DNA from: Rhodospirillaceae bacterium
Lineage (GTDB): Bacteria; Pseudomonadota; Alphaproteobacteria; DSM-16000; Inquilinaceae
Direction: 5' to 3'
Assembly: GCA_020638575.1 (NCBI GenBank)
Contig: JACKIH010000003.1
Coordinates: 2,585,501 to 2,649,500, forward strand
DNA: 64,000 nt
The translations under genes and the position numbers were made by a program. The notes under the pieces were generated by a model, which was not told the origin of the DNA, did not search any database, and saw only the letters and a list, made by a program, of their open reading frames with translations. Numbering within the stretch: the stretch's first letter is position 1; each line of letters opens with the position of its first letter. Shown in pieces: positions 52,231 to 61,384 of the stretch.

Positions 52231-53853
52231 ATGGACCTGAACCTGATGTCCGGTGCCGGGCTGGCTGTGCTGCTGGCCGTCGGGGTCGTGGCGGCGGTTG
52301 CCGGCTGGCTGTTCGGCCGGGCGGGTGCCAGGGCCGGCACGGCGGGGGAAGTGGCGCGGCTCGCCTCCGACCTGGCGGGGCGTGACTTGGCCATCGCCGA
52401 GTTGCAGGCCGAAGCGCGTGAACGCGACGCCCAGATCCGCGCCGGCCAGGATGCGCTGCGGGCGGCCGACGCGGCCCGGGCGGGCGCTGAAGCGGTGGCC
52501 GGCCGGGTGCCAGGGCTGGAGGCGCAGGCGGCCGATCTGCAGGCGGCCCTCTCTGCCGAACAGCAGCGCCGGGCCGAACTGGCCACCGCCCTGGAGAAGG
52601 AGCGCCAGGCGGCCGGCGAGAAGCTGGCGCTGTTGAACGAAGCCCGCACCCAGCTTGCCGACACCTTCAAGGCACTTTCGGCCCAGGCGCTCGCCGCCAA
52701 CAACGAAGGCTTCCTGCACCTGGCCCAGGAGCGCCTGAAGGCGTTGCAGGAGGGGGCGGCGGCCGATCTCGACCAGCGCCAGAAGGCCATCGGCGGGCTG
52801 GTGGACCCGGTGCGCCTCAGCCTGGAGAAGATGGACGGCCAGATCCGCGAACTGGAGTTGGCGCGCGAAGGCGCCTATGCGGGCCTGCGCGAACAGGTGG
52901 GGCTGCTGCTGCAGTCCCAGGGCGAGCTGCGCAGCGAAACCCGCAACCTGGTGCAGGCCCTGCGCAGCCCCAAGGCGCGCGGCCGCTGGGGGGAAATCCA
53001 GCTCCAGCGGGTGGTCGAGCTGGCCAACATGCTCGACCACTGCGACTTCACCGAACAGCCGAGCCAGACCGACGACGAGGGCCGCCGCCTGCGCCCGGAC
53101 ATGACCATCTATCTACCCGGCGGCAAGACCCTGGTGGTCGATGCCAAGACCCCGCTGGATGCCTATCTCGACGCCATGGAAGCCGACGACGAGGCGGTGC
53201 GCGCGGGCCATCTGGTGCGCCATGCCGGCCAGGTGCGTGCCCATCTGCGCCAGCTCGGCGGCAAGCAGTACTGGACCCAGTTCGACGGCCAGACGCCGGA
53301 ATTCGTCGTGATGTTCCTGCCCGGCGAGAGCTTCTTTTCCGCCGCACTGGAGCACGACCCCGGACTCATCGAAGCGGGCATGGACAACCAGGTGATCCTG
53401 GCCACGCCGACCACCCTGATCGCGCTGCTGCGGGCGGCTCACTACGGCTGGCGCCAGGAGCGGCTGGCCGAGAATGCCCAGAAGATCAGCGGGCTAGGGC
53501 GCGAGCTTTACGACCGCCTGGGCGTGCTGGGCGGGCACATGGCGCGGCTCGGCAGCTCGCTCGGCCGGGCCACCGACCACTACAACGCCGCCGTCGGCTC
53601 GCTGGAAACCCGCGTGCTGGTGAGTGCCAGGAAGTTTCGCGAACTGGGTGCCGCGGGCGGCGGCGAGGAGATCGGCGAACTCACGGCCGTCACGGTGCAG
53701 CCGCGGCGTATCCAGGCCCCGGAACTCACGGCAGACCTGCCACAGGGCGCCATTGCCGATGGCGACGAGGCGCCCCACGTCCGGGAAGACCGCGGCGACC
53801 GCGCCATCCCGGCCGGTCTCCGCGTCTCCGCGACCGATGGTGCAGAGCCATGA
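52231..53853 (+). CDS. rmuC: DNA recombination protein RmuC
   Basis: A 540-residue protein with an N-terminal membrane helix (residues 8-30, GLAVLLAVGVVAAVAGWLFG), a coiled-coil of about 150 residues, and the RmuC core: GRWGEIQLQRVVELANMLDHCDF, then VDAKTPLDAYLDA (nuclease-like motif) and VILATPTTLIALLRAAHYGWRQE. RmuC limits inversion and rearrangement at short inverted repeats in E. coli; the nuclease role is inferred. The stop overlaps the DJ-1 gene start by ATGA. ATG 52231 has no strong ribosome site; ATG 52246 is an alternative. Confidence 0.92.
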   Translation: MDLNLMSGAGLAVLLAVGVVAAVAGWLFGRAGARAGTAGEVARLASDLAGRDLAIAELQAEARERDAQIRAGQDALRAADAARAGAEAVAGRVPGLEAQAADLQAALSAEQQRRAELATALEKERQAAGEKLALLNEARTQLADTFKALSAQALAANNEGFLHLAQERLKALQEGAAADLDQRQKAIGGLVDPVRLSLEKMDGQIRELELAREGAYAGLREQVGLLLQSQGELRSETRNLVQALRSPKARGRWGEIQLQRVVELANMLDHCDFTEQPSQTDDEGRRLRPDMTIYLPGGKTLVVDAKTPLDAYLDAMEADDEAVRAGHLVRHAGQVRAHLRQLGGKQYWTQFDGQTPEFVVMFLPGESFFSAALEHDPGLIEAGMDNQVILATPTTLIALLRAAHYGWRQERLAENAQKISGLGRELYDRLGVLGGHMARLGSSLGRATDHYNAAVGSLETRVLVSARKFRELGAAGGGEEIGELTAVTVQPRRIQAPELTADLPQGAIADGDEAPHVREDRGDRAIPAGLRVSATDGAEP

Positions 53854-54530
53854 CGCTGCAAGTGGTGCTGCTGGCCTTTCCCGGCGTTACCCAGCTCGAC
53901 CTGACGGCACCGGCCCAGGTGTTTGCCCGGTTGCCCGATACCCAGGTGGCGGTGGCTTCGCCGGGCGGTGCTGCGGTGGCCACCGATTGCGGTTTCTCCC
54001 TCCTGCCGAGCCACGGGCTGGACGATGCGCCGGCAGCCGACCTGCTGTGCGTGCCCGGCGGCGGCGGGGTGGCCGATGCCATCGGCGACCAGCGCATCCT
54101 CGATTTCATCGCCGATCAGGCGGGTGGCGCCCACTACGTTACCTCGGTGTGCACCGGTGCGTTCCTGCTGGGCGCTGTGGGGCTGCTCTACGGCCGCCGG
54201 GCGACCACCCATTGGGGCTACACCCACCTGCTGGAAGAGGTGGGGGCGATTTACGAGGACGCGCGGGTGGTGGTGGACGGCAACCTGATCACCGGCGGCG
54301 GGGTGACGGCGGGGATCGACTTCGCGCTGAAGGTGGCGGCCGAGGTGGCGGGGGACGAGACCGCGCAGTCGATCCAGCTCATGCTGGAATACGCGCCGGC
54401 ACCGCCCTTCCAGGCCGGCCATCCGTCGCGCGCCCCCATGGCCGTGCTGCAGGAATCCAAGCCCCGCTACGCCGCGGCGGCCGGACGCATGCAAGCGGCC
54501 CTGGAAGCTGTGCGCGAACGCATAGGCTGA
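53850..54530 (+). CDS. DJ-1/PfpI family protein, isonitrile hydratase-like
   Basis: A 226-residue class I glutamine amidotransferase-like protein. The nucleophile elbow is VTSVCTGAFLLGAVG, the strand before it LLCVPGGGGVADAI, and the following THWGYTHLLEEVGAIYEDARVVVDGNLITGGGVTAGID matches isonitrile hydratase InhA and related proteins. The catalytic Cys is present; the usual Glu lies near the N-terminus (DLTAPAQVF has Asp in this place). Likely an isonitrile hydratase or a related amidase. It is coupled to rmuC. Confidence 0.85.
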   Translation: MTLQVVLLAFPGVTQLDLTAPAQVFARLPDTQVAVASPGGAAVATDCGFSLLPSHGLDDAPAADLLCVPGGGGVADAIGDQRILDFIADQAGGAHYVTSVCTGAFLLGAVGLLYGRRATTHWGYTHLLEEVGAIYEDARVVVDGNLITGGGVTAGIDFALKVAAEVAGDETAQSIQLMLEYAPAPPFQAGHPSRAPMAVLQESKPRYAAAAGRMQAALEAVRERIG

Positions 54531-54533
54531 CGC

Positions 54534-57050
54534 CTACCGCTGGCCCACCAGCACTTCGCGCTTGCCGACATGGTTGGCCTGGCTGACCACGCCTTCGGTT
54601 TCCATCTTCTCGATGATGCGGGCGGCCCGGTTGTAGCCGATCTGCAGGTGGCGCTGGATGAAGCTGGTGGACGCTTTGCCTTCCCGCGCCACCAGGGCGA
54701 CCGCCTGATCGTAGAGCTGGTCGCCGCTATCGCCGCCGTCGAGCCCGCCATCGGCGTCGCCGCCCGGCTCGAAATCGTCCTCCAGGATGGCGTCGTTGTA
54801 GGCGGGCACCCCCTGGCTCTTCAGGAAGTGCACCACCTCCTCCACCTCCTCGTCGCGCACGAACGGCCCGTGCACGCGGGTGATGCGGCCGCCGCCCGCC
54901 ATGTACAGCATGTCGCCCTGGCCCAGCAGGTTTTCCGCCCCGCCTTCGCCAAGGATGGTGCGGCTGTCGATCTTGCTCGTCACCTGGAAGCTGATGCGGG
55001 TGGGGAAGTTGGCCTTGATGGTGCCGGTGATCACGTCGACCGAGGGGCGCTGGGTGGCCATGATCAGGTGGATGCCGGCCGCCCGCGCCATCTGCGCCAG
55101 GCGCTGGATGGCGGCTTCGATGTCCTTGCCGGCCACCAGCATCAGGTCGGCCATCTCGTCGACCACCACCACGATATAGGGCAGCTCGGTCAGGTCGAGC
55201 GGCTGGTCTTCGTAGATCGGCCGGCCGGTGTCTGGGTCGAAGCCCGTCTGCACCTTGCGCATCAGGGTTTCGCCGCGGGCGCGGGCGTCGCGCAGGCGCT
55301 GGTTGTAGCCCTCGATGTTGCGCACGCCGAGCTTCGACATGGCGCGGTAGCGGTCCTCCATCTCCCGCACCGCCCATTTCAGCGCCACCACCGCCTTCTT
55401 GGGGTCGGTCACCACCGGCGCCAGCAGGTGCGGGATGCCTTCGTAGACGGAGAGTTCGAGCATCTTCGGGTCGACCAGGATCAGCCGCACCTTGTCCGGG
55501 CTCATGCGGTAGAGCAGCGACAGGATCATCACGTTGATGGCGACCGATTTGCCGGACCCGGTGGTGCCGGCCACCAGCAGGTGGGGCATGCGTGCCAGGT
55601 CCGCCAGGATCGGGTTGCCGCCGATATCCTTGCCCAGCACCAGCGGCAGCTTGCCGGAATGCTTGCCGTAGGGGTCTGAGGAGAGCAGGTCGCGCAGGTA
55701 GACGATCTCGCGCACCGGGTTGGGCAGCTCGATGCCGATGGCGTTGCGCCCCGGCACCACGGCGACGCGCACCGACACCGCACTCATGGAGCGTGCCACA
55801 TCGTCCGACAGGCCGATGACGCGGCTCGACTTGGTGCCCGGGGCCGGTTCCAGCTCGTAGAGCGTGACCACGGGGCCGGGGCTGACATGCACGATCTCCC
55901 CGCGCACGCCGAAATCGCCGAGCACGCTGTGCAGCAGCCCGGCGTTGTGGCGCAGCGCTTCCTCGTCCATCTCCTCGGTACTGGCGTTGCCGGCCGGCCG
56001 GTGCAGCAGTTCCAGGGGCGGCAGCAGGTAATCGCCGTCGGGGGCCCCCAGGGCGAGGCTGGCCTGGCGGACGTCGGCCGTCTTCTGCGGGGCCGGCGGC
56101 GTGACGGTGACCGAGGAAAGCGGCGAGGGCCGCGGCGGCATCCGCGACGCCGGTGATGCGGTGGGCGGGGCGGTCGGCGGGGCGGCTGCCCGGTCGCCGG
56201 CGGCAAACACCGGCTCGCGGCGCTGGTGGTGCTGGTCGTGCCGGTCGGCCCGGTCGTGGTGCTCGAACGCGGCATCCTCGGCGAAGGGGTTGCCCCGGCG
56301 GCGCGCCTGCCAGCGCTCCCAGGCCAGGGCGGCGAGGCGGCCAACGCTCACCTGCCAGCCCCAGACGGTCCAGCGCCAGGCCAGCCGCAGCGTCCGCCAG
56401 CAGGATTTCAGGAAGCGCCAGGTGCGCCGGCCGATGCGCAGCCATTCCGCAGGGGTGAGACCGAGGGCGACCAGCAGCATCAGTCCGCCCAGCACCAGGG
56501 CGCCAGGCTGCACCCAGCCGTAGCTGGTGGGCCCGCCCGCCAGCATCACCGATTCGCCGATCGCGCCGACCAGCATGGGGCCGACGACGCCGCCCAGGTG
56601 GGTTTGCAGGTCCCAGGAGGCGGGGGCGGCGACGGCATTGAGGCCGGCGGCCAGCAGCGGCGTCGCCAGGGCGAGGCCGAGCAGGCGCAGCCACACCTGG
56701 CCGAGCGGCCGGTGGCGCAGCAGTCCCGCCCCCCACACCAGGGGAACGACGGCCAGCACCACGGCAGCTCCGCCGATGGTCTGCACCAGCAGGTCGGCCG
56801 GATAGGACCCGATGGGCCCCAGCAGGTTGGCGACCGGGCCCTCCATCTCCGCCACATTCCACGACGGGTCGGTGGGGGTGTAGCTGGCCAGCGCCACCAC
56901 CAGGGCCGCGCCGAGGGCAACCAGGGAGAGCCCGGCGACCTCCTGTACCCGCGCGCGCAGGTAGCTGCGCAGACTGTCGGGCAGCAGCACCGGCCGGCGG
57001 GCCGGAACGCCGCTGCGGGGACGGGCGGACAGGCTGTCGGAAACACTCAT
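54534..57050 (-). CDS. ftsK: DNA translocase FtsK
   Basis: An 838-residue division-septum DNA pump. Four or five TM helices in the first 200 residues anchor it; a Pro/Ala-rich linker (about 205-345) follows. The motor begins near residue 360 (DFGVRGEIVHVSPGPVVTLYELEPAPGTKSSRVIGL), with Walker A VAGTTGSGKSVAIN and Walker B YIVVVVDEMADLML. The C-terminal gamma domain (LYDQAVALVAREGKASTSFIQRHLQIGYNRAARIIEKME) reads KOPS and activates XerCD recombination. The ATG at 57050 overlaps the stop of the aminotransferase gene (ATGA). Confidence 0.96.
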   Translation of the reverse strand: MSVSDSLSARPRSGVPARRPVLLPDSLRSYLRARVQEVAGLSLVALGAALVVALASYTPTDPSWNVAEMEGPVANLLGPIGSYPADLLVQTIGGAAVVLAVVPLVWGAGLLRHRPLGQVWLRLLGLALATPLLAAGLNAVAAPASWDLQTHLGGVVGPMLVGAIGESVMLAGGPTSYGWVQPGALVLGGLMLLVALGLTPAEWLRIGRRTWRFLKSCWRTLRLAWRWTVWGWQVSVGRLAALAWERWQARRRGNPFAEDAAFEHHDRADRHDQHHQRREPVFAAGDRAAAPPTAPPTASPASRMPPRPSPLSSVTVTPPAPQKTADVRQASLALGAPDGDYLLPPLELLHRPAGNASTEEMDEEALRHNAGLLHSVLGDFGVRGEIVHVSPGPVVTLYELEPAPGTKSSRVIGLSDDVARSMSAVSVRVAVVPGRNAIGIELPNPVREIVYLRDLLSSDPYGKHSGKLPLVLGKDIGGNPILADLARMPHLLVAGTTGSGKSVAINVMILSLLYRMSPDKVRLILVDPKMLELSVYEGIPHLLAPVVTDPKKAVVALKWAVREMEDRYRAMSKLGVRNIEGYNQRLRDARARGETLMRKVQTGFDPDTGRPIYEDQPLDLTELPYIVVVVDEMADLMLVAGKDIEAAIQRLAQMARAAGIHLIMATQRPSVDVITGTIKANFPTRISFQVTSKIDSRTILGEGGAENLLGQGDMLYMAGGGRITRVHGPFVRDEEVEEVVHFLKSQGVPAYNDAILEDDFEPGGDADGGLDGGDSGDQLYDQAVALVAREGKASTSFIQRHLQIGYNRAARIIEKMETEGVVSQANHVGKREVLVGQR

Positions 57051-58252
57051 GCCGCCGCTCCATCGGTCCGTCCGGGTGCCGCGCCGTCGAGCACCTGGCG
57101 CAGGCGCACAAGGCCGGGTTCCAGCAACTCCAGGGCGTGCACCAGGGCGAGGCGGATGAAGGGGTCGCCGGCGCTGGTTCCGTCGGGCCGCGGCTGGGAG
57201 AGGTAGCGGCCGGGCAGGGCCTTCACTCCCGCTTCCGCCCACAGCCGCCGGGTTGCCGCCTCGCCGTCGCCGACGTCGAGCCACACGAAGAAGCCGGCTG
57301 CGGGCCGGCGGTAGGCTGGCAGACCGGCGAAGACGCGGTCCAGCATATCGAACTTGGCGCGGTAGAGGGCGCGGTTGTGGGCGGCGTGGGCATCGTCGTT
57401 GAGGAGGGCCGCGGTCACCGCCTGCACCGGCACCGGCATGCCGGCCGAGCCGTAGAGGCGCAGCGACCGGAACGCCTCGATCCACGCGGGATCGCCCACC
57501 GCGAAGCCGGCGCGCAGGCCGGCCACGTTGGAGCGCTTGGACAGCGAGTGGGTGGCCAGCACGTTGGCCCAGCCGTCGCCGGTCACCTGGGCGACGCTGC
57601 CCGGCACCTCGGCGTCGTAGAGGTCGACGTAGCATTCGTCGACCACCAGCAGGAAATCGTGGGCGCGCGCCAATTCCACTGCCCGGCGCAGGTAGCCGAT
57701 ATCGGCGATCGCGCCCTGGGGATTGGACGGTGCGCACAGATAGAGCAGGCAGAGGCGCCCACACAGGCCCGTATCGGCCCCAAGTGCATCCAGATCGGGC
57801 AATCCGGCCACGCCGGCATCCAGGCCCACGGGCTCTGCCCCCGCGGCCACCGCCGCCCCCTCGTAGACGGCGTAGAACGGATCGGGGAAGGCGACGACGG
57901 GATCCGGCCGCGGCCGCCGTGCCACGGCCAGCCCGGCCAGCAGGAACAGGCCCTCGCGGCTGCCCGACAAGGGAAGGATCATGGTGTCGGCGTCGACCCG
58001 GTCCGCCGGCAAGGCAAAGCGCCGGTCGAGCCACGCCTTGGCCGCGGCGCGGAATTCCTCGGTGCCCAGAATGGGCGGATAGCGGGTCCACTCCCGGGCA
58101 TTGGCGGCCAGGACGGCGGTGATGAAATCCGGAGCCGCGTGTTTGGGCTCGCCGATCGACAAGTCGAGCGGCTCGGCACCCGGTGCTACGCCGGCGAGCA
58201 GCGCGCGCAGGCGGTCGAACGGATGGGGCGACAGGTGGGTGTCGCGCGGCAT
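57047..58252 (-). CDS. Class I/II aminotransferase (succinyldiaminopimelate type)
   Basis: A 401-residue PLP-dependent enzyme of fold type I. The PLP lysine is Lys239 in ATHSLSKRSNVAGLRAGF; the ring stack and phosphate contacts lie in PLSGSREGLFLLAG, APSNPQGAI, VVDECYVDLYD. HPFDRLRALLAG near the N-terminus and KALPGRYLSQ near the end resemble succinyldiaminopimelate aminotransferases (DapC) of the lysine/cell-wall pathway, which often precede ftsK in alphaproteobacteria. The exact substrate cannot be proven from sequence. Confidence 0.85.
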   Translation of the reverse strand: MPRDTHLSPHPFDRLRALLAGVAPGAEPLDLSIGEPKHAAPDFITAVLAANAREWTRYPPILGTEEFRAAAKAWLDRRFALPADRVDADTMILPLSGSREGLFLLAGLAVARRPRPDPVVAFPDPFYAVYEGAAVAAGAEPVGLDAGVAGLPDLDALGADTGLCGRLCLLYLCAPSNPQGAIADIGYLRRAVELARAHDFLLVVDECYVDLYDAEVPGSVAQVTGDGWANVLATHSLSKRSNVAGLRAGFAVGDPAWIEAFRSLRLYGSAGMPVPVQAVTAALLNDDAHAAHNRALYRAKFDMLDRVFAGLPAYRRPAAGFFVWLDVGDGEAATRRLWAEAGVKALPGRYLSQPRPDGTSAGDPFIRLALVHALELLEPGLVRLRQVLDGAAPGRTDGAAA

Positions 58253-58425
58253 GACGGCGGCTCCGCATCGGGGCTTGGGGGCAAACTGCCCTCGCCATCA
58301 TACGGGAGCCGTCCCGTCAGGACAATGTTCTCCTGCAGGGCATTATCAACGCAATCAATCGGTTTTACCGGCTTGTTAAAGCTTCCTTGAAACCGTGGCG
58401 GCAGCAGCGCCGGGGCAGCGGCGCG

Positions 58426-58830
58426 TCAGGGCTGGGAGGAGGCGGCCAGGCGTTGCAGCACGTCGAGTGCGCGGGCGGCCTCGGCTTCCGGCACGAACAG
58501 GTGGTCGTGGTGGAAGCCGGCCACCGGGTTGGTGCTGATCCCCGCCTCGGCCAGGGCCGCGGCGACGGCGGCGATGAAGCCCACCGCGTCGAGGGCGGAG
58601 TTCACCGTCAGCGTGATGCGCCGGCAGGGGAAGGTGCCCATCAGGCCGTTGGCGGCCTCGCGGGGGACGATGAGGCTGAGGGTTCCGGCCTCGCGCACCA
58701 TGGCGACGGGGGCCAGTGCGGCCCAGTCGATGGCGGCGTCATCGGCGACGGCGACGAAGATGTAGGGGGTGGGGTCGAGCACCGGCGCCATCCTGGCGAT
58801 CAGGGTGTCGAGGTTTCGCTCTGGGATCAT
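58426..58830 (-). CDS. ACT domain protein (DUF2241-like)
   Basis: A 134-residue protein with tandem ACT-like halves: residues 1-65 and 66-134. Conserved blocks are LIARMAPVLDPTPYIFVAV, LSLIVPREAA and CRRITLTVNSALDAVGFIAAVAAALAEAGISTNPVAGFHHDHLFVPEAEAARALDVL. ACT domains bind amino acids and regulate metabolism; no catalytic domain is attached. It lies downstream of glnK-amtB on the same strand but separated by a strong terminator, so co-regulation by nitrogen is only a possibility. Start ATG at 58830. Confidence 0.85.
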   Translation of the reverse strand: MIPERNLDTLIARMAPVLDPTPYIFVAVADDAAIDWAALAPVAMVREAGTLSLIVPREAANGLMGTFPCRRITLTVNSALDAVGFIAAVAAALAEAGISTNPVAGFHHDHLFVPEAEAARALDVLQRLAASSQP

Positions 58831-58904
58831 GCGGTCGGCTCGCAGGCACAGCGGGAGACTGGCCCGGCCTGTACGCCGGGCATCGGGATGACGCAAAGAA
58901 GAAA

Positions 58905-58930
58905 GGCGGACGGTGTCGCCACCGTCCGCC
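58905..58930 (-). terminator. Intrinsic terminator of amtB
   Basis: A perfect 11-bp stem (GGCGGACGGTG at 58905-58915 with CACCGTCCGCC at 58920-58930) and a 4-base loop, about 85 bases beyond the amtB stop. On the minus strand the stem is followed by a T-rich stretch (CTTTCTTCTTTGC), so it can terminate glnK-amtB transcription. Confidence 0.75.
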
Positions 58931-59015
58931 GAGTTTGGGGAGAGGCCAGGTCCGGCGAACCGGACCCGCACCATGCCACCGGACACAGCCGGTCTCGGTG
59001 GCCAGGGATCGGGGC

Positions 59016-60458
59016 TTACACCCGCTGCGATCCCTGACCGAACTCGGGATAGGCCTCGAGGCCGAGCTCGACCTTGTCGAGACCCAGTTCCTCGTCTTCC
59101 TCGGCGGGGCGTACACCGAAGATGGCCTTGATGACGAACCAGACGATGAACGAGGCGATCAGCGTGAAGGCGCCGATCGACACGACACCGGTGGCCTGCA
59201 CCGCGAACTGCTCGCCCATGGTGCGGGCAATCGTTTCGCCGGCCTCGGTCTCGTATTCGGTCTGGTAGGTGAGGGAAACGGCCAGCGTGCCCCAGATGCC
59301 GCACACCAGGTGGGCGGAGATGGCGCCGACCACGTCGTCGATCTTCAGCTTGTCGATCAACGGCACCGCGAACACCACCAGGATGCCGCCGACACCGCCG
59401 ATCAGGATGGCCTGGCCGATGGTCGGGCTGTCGGGCGCCGCGGTGATGGACACCAAGCCGGCGATGGCGCCGTTCAAGGCCATGGTCAGGTCGATCTTGC
59501 CGTAGAAGAGCTGGCACACGATCATCGCGGCCACCACGCCACCGGCCGCAGCCATGTTGGTGTTGGCGTAGATGTTGGCGATGGCGATGGCATCGGCCGC
59601 GGAGCCCAGGGCGAGCTGCGAGCCGCCGTTGAACCCGAACCAGCCGAGCCACAGGATGAAGGTGCCCAGGGTCGCCAGCGGCAGGTTGGAGCCTGGCATC
59701 GGGTTGATCGAGCCGTCGGCGTTGAACTTGCCCTTGCGCGCGCCGACCACGATGGCACCGGCGAGGGCCGCCCAGCCGCCCACGGAGTGCACCAGGGTGG
59801 AGCCGGCGAAGTCGCTGAAGCCCATCTCCGACAGCCAGCCGCCGCCCCACTGCCACGACCCGGTGATCGGGTAGATGAAGGAGGTGAGGATCACCGTGAA
59901 CAGCATGAACGACCAGGCCTTGGTGCGTTCCGCCACGGTGCCGGAGACGATGGAGGCGGCCGTCGCCACGAACACCATCTGGAAGTACCAGTCCGAGGTC
60001 GCGGCGTAGGAGCCGGATTCGAACGCGCCTTCCAGGAAGGACGTATCGTCGCCCGACCAGAACAGCGAGAAGGTGCCGATGTACCCGCCGTCGACGCCCT
60101 GGTACATCAGGTCGTAGCCGATGATGTAGTACATGATGCCGGCCACGGCATAGAGGGCGATGTTCTTCAAGCAGATGGTTGCGGTGTTCTTGGAGCGGAC
60201 CAGGCCGCTTTCCAGCATGGCGAAGCCGGCGGCCATCCACATCACGAGCGCGCCGTGGATGAAGAACGACAGCGTGTTGAAGATGAATTGGGTTTCCAAC
60301 GGAACACCGGCCGCCACAGCGTCGACGGCGGCATCCACCGCCGGGGCCGCGTCGGCCGCTTCCGCGGCGGCGTCGGTCGCTTGCTGGGCCAGCGCCGGGT
60401 CGATGAGGGCGAGTGCGGCGGCCCCCAGTCCCAGCGTCAACAAGGCGTAACGCTTCAT
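59016..60458 (-). CDS. amtB: Ammonium transporter AmtB
   Basis: A 480-residue trimeric inner-membrane ammonium channel. A signal peptide (residues 1-24) and an Ala/Asp-rich spacer precede eleven TM helices. Conserved blocks are FIHGALVMWMAAGFAMLESGLVRSKNT, DFAGSTLVHSVGGWAALAGAI with the twin-histidine pore His, and GGVGGILVVFA. The C-terminal tail ends LGLEAYPEFGQGSQRV, where PII proteins dock. It is co-transcribed with glnK, 36 bases downstream of its stop. The start at 60458 has GGAAAGGAAATC before it. Confidence 0.96.
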   Translation of the reverse strand: MKRYALLTLGLGAAALALIDPALAQQATDAAAEAADAAPAVDAAVDAVAAGVPLETQFIFNTLSFFIHGALVMWMAAGFAMLESGLVRSKNTATICLKNIALYAVAGIMYYIIGYDLMYQGVDGGYIGTFSLFWSGDDTSFLEGAFESGSYAATSDWYFQMVFVATAASIVSGTVAERTKAWSFMLFTVILTSFIYPITGSWQWGGGWLSEMGFSDFAGSTLVHSVGGWAALAGAIVVGARKGKFNADGSINPMPGSNLPLATLGTFILWLGWFGFNGGSQLALGSAADAIAIANIYANTNMAAAGGVVAAMIVCQLFYGKIDLTMALNGAIAGLVSITAAPDSPTIGQAILIGGVGGILVVFAVPLIDKLKIDDVVGAISAHLVCGIWGTLAVSLTYQTEYETEAGETIARTMGEQFAVQATGVVSIGAFTLIASFIVWFVIKAIFGVRPAEEDEELGLDKVELGLEAYPEFGQGSQRV

Positions 60459-60494
60459 GGAGTGATTTCCTTTCCTAAGCTCCGGGGGGCGCCG

Positions 60495-60833
60495 TCAGAG
60501 CGCATCCGCGTCGGTTTCGCCGGTGCGGATCCGCACGGCGCGACCGATGTCCATCACGAAGATCTTGCCGTCGCCGATCCGGCCGGTGCTGGCGGCCTTC
60601 TGGATCGCCTCGACCACCGATTCCACCTGATCGGCGACCACGGCCACTTCGACCTTCACCTTGGGCAGGAAGCTCACCGAATATTCCGCGCCGCGGTAGA
60701 TTTCGGTCTGCCCCTTCTGGCGGCCGAAACCCTTCACCTCGGTCACGGTCAAACCCTGAAGCCCGAGCGCGGTCAGGGATTCGCGCACTTCGTCGAGCTT
60801 GAATGGTTTGATGATTGCCATCACCAGTTTCAT
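60495..60833 (-). CDS. glnK: Nitrogen regulatory PII protein GlnK
   Basis: A 112-residue trimeric signal protein that senses 2-oxoglutarate and ATP/ADP. MKLVMAIIKPFKLDEVRESL, the uridylylated Tyr51 in YRGAEYSVSFLPKVK and TGRIGDGKIFVMDIGRAVRIRTGE are all conserved. Being immediately upstream of amtB, it is the GlnK-type paralogue that gates the channel. GAGGGGACC precedes the ATG. A nitrogen-controlled promoter is expected; I could not find a -24/-12 site fitting consensus. Confidence 0.96.
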   Translation of the reverse strand: MKLVMAIIKPFKLDEVRESLTALGLQGLTVTEVKGFGRQKGQTEIYRGAEYSVSFLPKVKVEVAVVADQVESVVEAIQKAASTGRIGDGKIFVMDIGRAVRIRTGETDADAL

Positions 60834-61054
60834 TCAGGTCCCCTCATCGACACAAACGTCACCCCGATCCGGAGGCTGGGTGACCGGCTGGCGCCGCGGG
60901 TGCGGCGGCCCTGAGACAACGACGCTCCGGCGCCACGGTGGACTCGTGACTTCAAGATCCGTGCCGGTTTTGCCCGCCGCGGGAAAATGCTGACGAGTCA
61001 ACTATTTGGCGGTGAGCCGGTCACGCAGGCAGCAACCGGTCCCACGGCAACTGC

Positions 61055-61096
61055 ACAAACTTTAGGCATGTGCAGTGCAGCGAACAAAGTTTAGGC
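61055..61096. repeat. 13-base direct repeat
   Basis: ACAAACTTTAGGC at 61055-61067 and ACAAAGTTTAGGC at 61084-61096, identical but for one base, 29 bases apart start to start, on the same face of the helix within error. Between them is TGCAGTGCAG. The position upstream of glnK suggests a regulator site. Confidence 0.6.
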
Positions 61097-61192
61097 GTTT
61101 TTTAACCGTTGGCAGCTCGGCGCGGCGGTAAAGGGCGGTGGCCATCGCCACCCATGCGCGAAATCGGCCCCGTCGCGCCCACCGGGGCCGCC

Positions 61193-61283
61193 GCAGCTCC
61201 CTGCAGCTTCCCCGGACCTCCCCGCAGCTTCCCCGGACCTCGCCGCAGCTCCCCGGAGCTCCCCGGACCTCCCCGGACTTCGC
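61193..61283. repeat. GC-rich tandem repeat (minisatellite)
   Basis: Two near-identical 21-base units (GCAGCTTCCCCGGACCTC plus CCC or GCC) at 61203-61223 and 61224-61244 are followed by three tandem 10-mers of the form CCCCGGASCT. The array expands and contracts a single CCCCGGACCT motif. Confidence 0.8.
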
Positions 61284-61384
61284 AGACGCCCAAGGAGTGG
61301 GCTGCCGCACGGCCCGGGCATGCCATCGCGTCGGCGAAGATGCTATGACACCCCGGTACCACAACCCCAAGGGTGTGCCGAGCC

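Larger units (their letters stand above)
60834..61384. other. Repeat-bearing spacer between glnK and the monooxygenase gene
   Basis: 551 bases without a convincing gene. It must hold the glnK promoter (leftward) and the promoter for the monooxygenase (rightward). It also contains a direct repeat at 61055-61096 and a GC-rich tandem repeat at 61193-61283. Frames on the minus strand through the tandem repeat are low-complexity artefacts. Confidence 0.6.

Noticed and set aside
60834..61100. Sigma-54 promoter for glnK
   Set aside because: TTGC and GG elements occur, but no GG-N10-GC pair with the required spacing was found on the minus strand.
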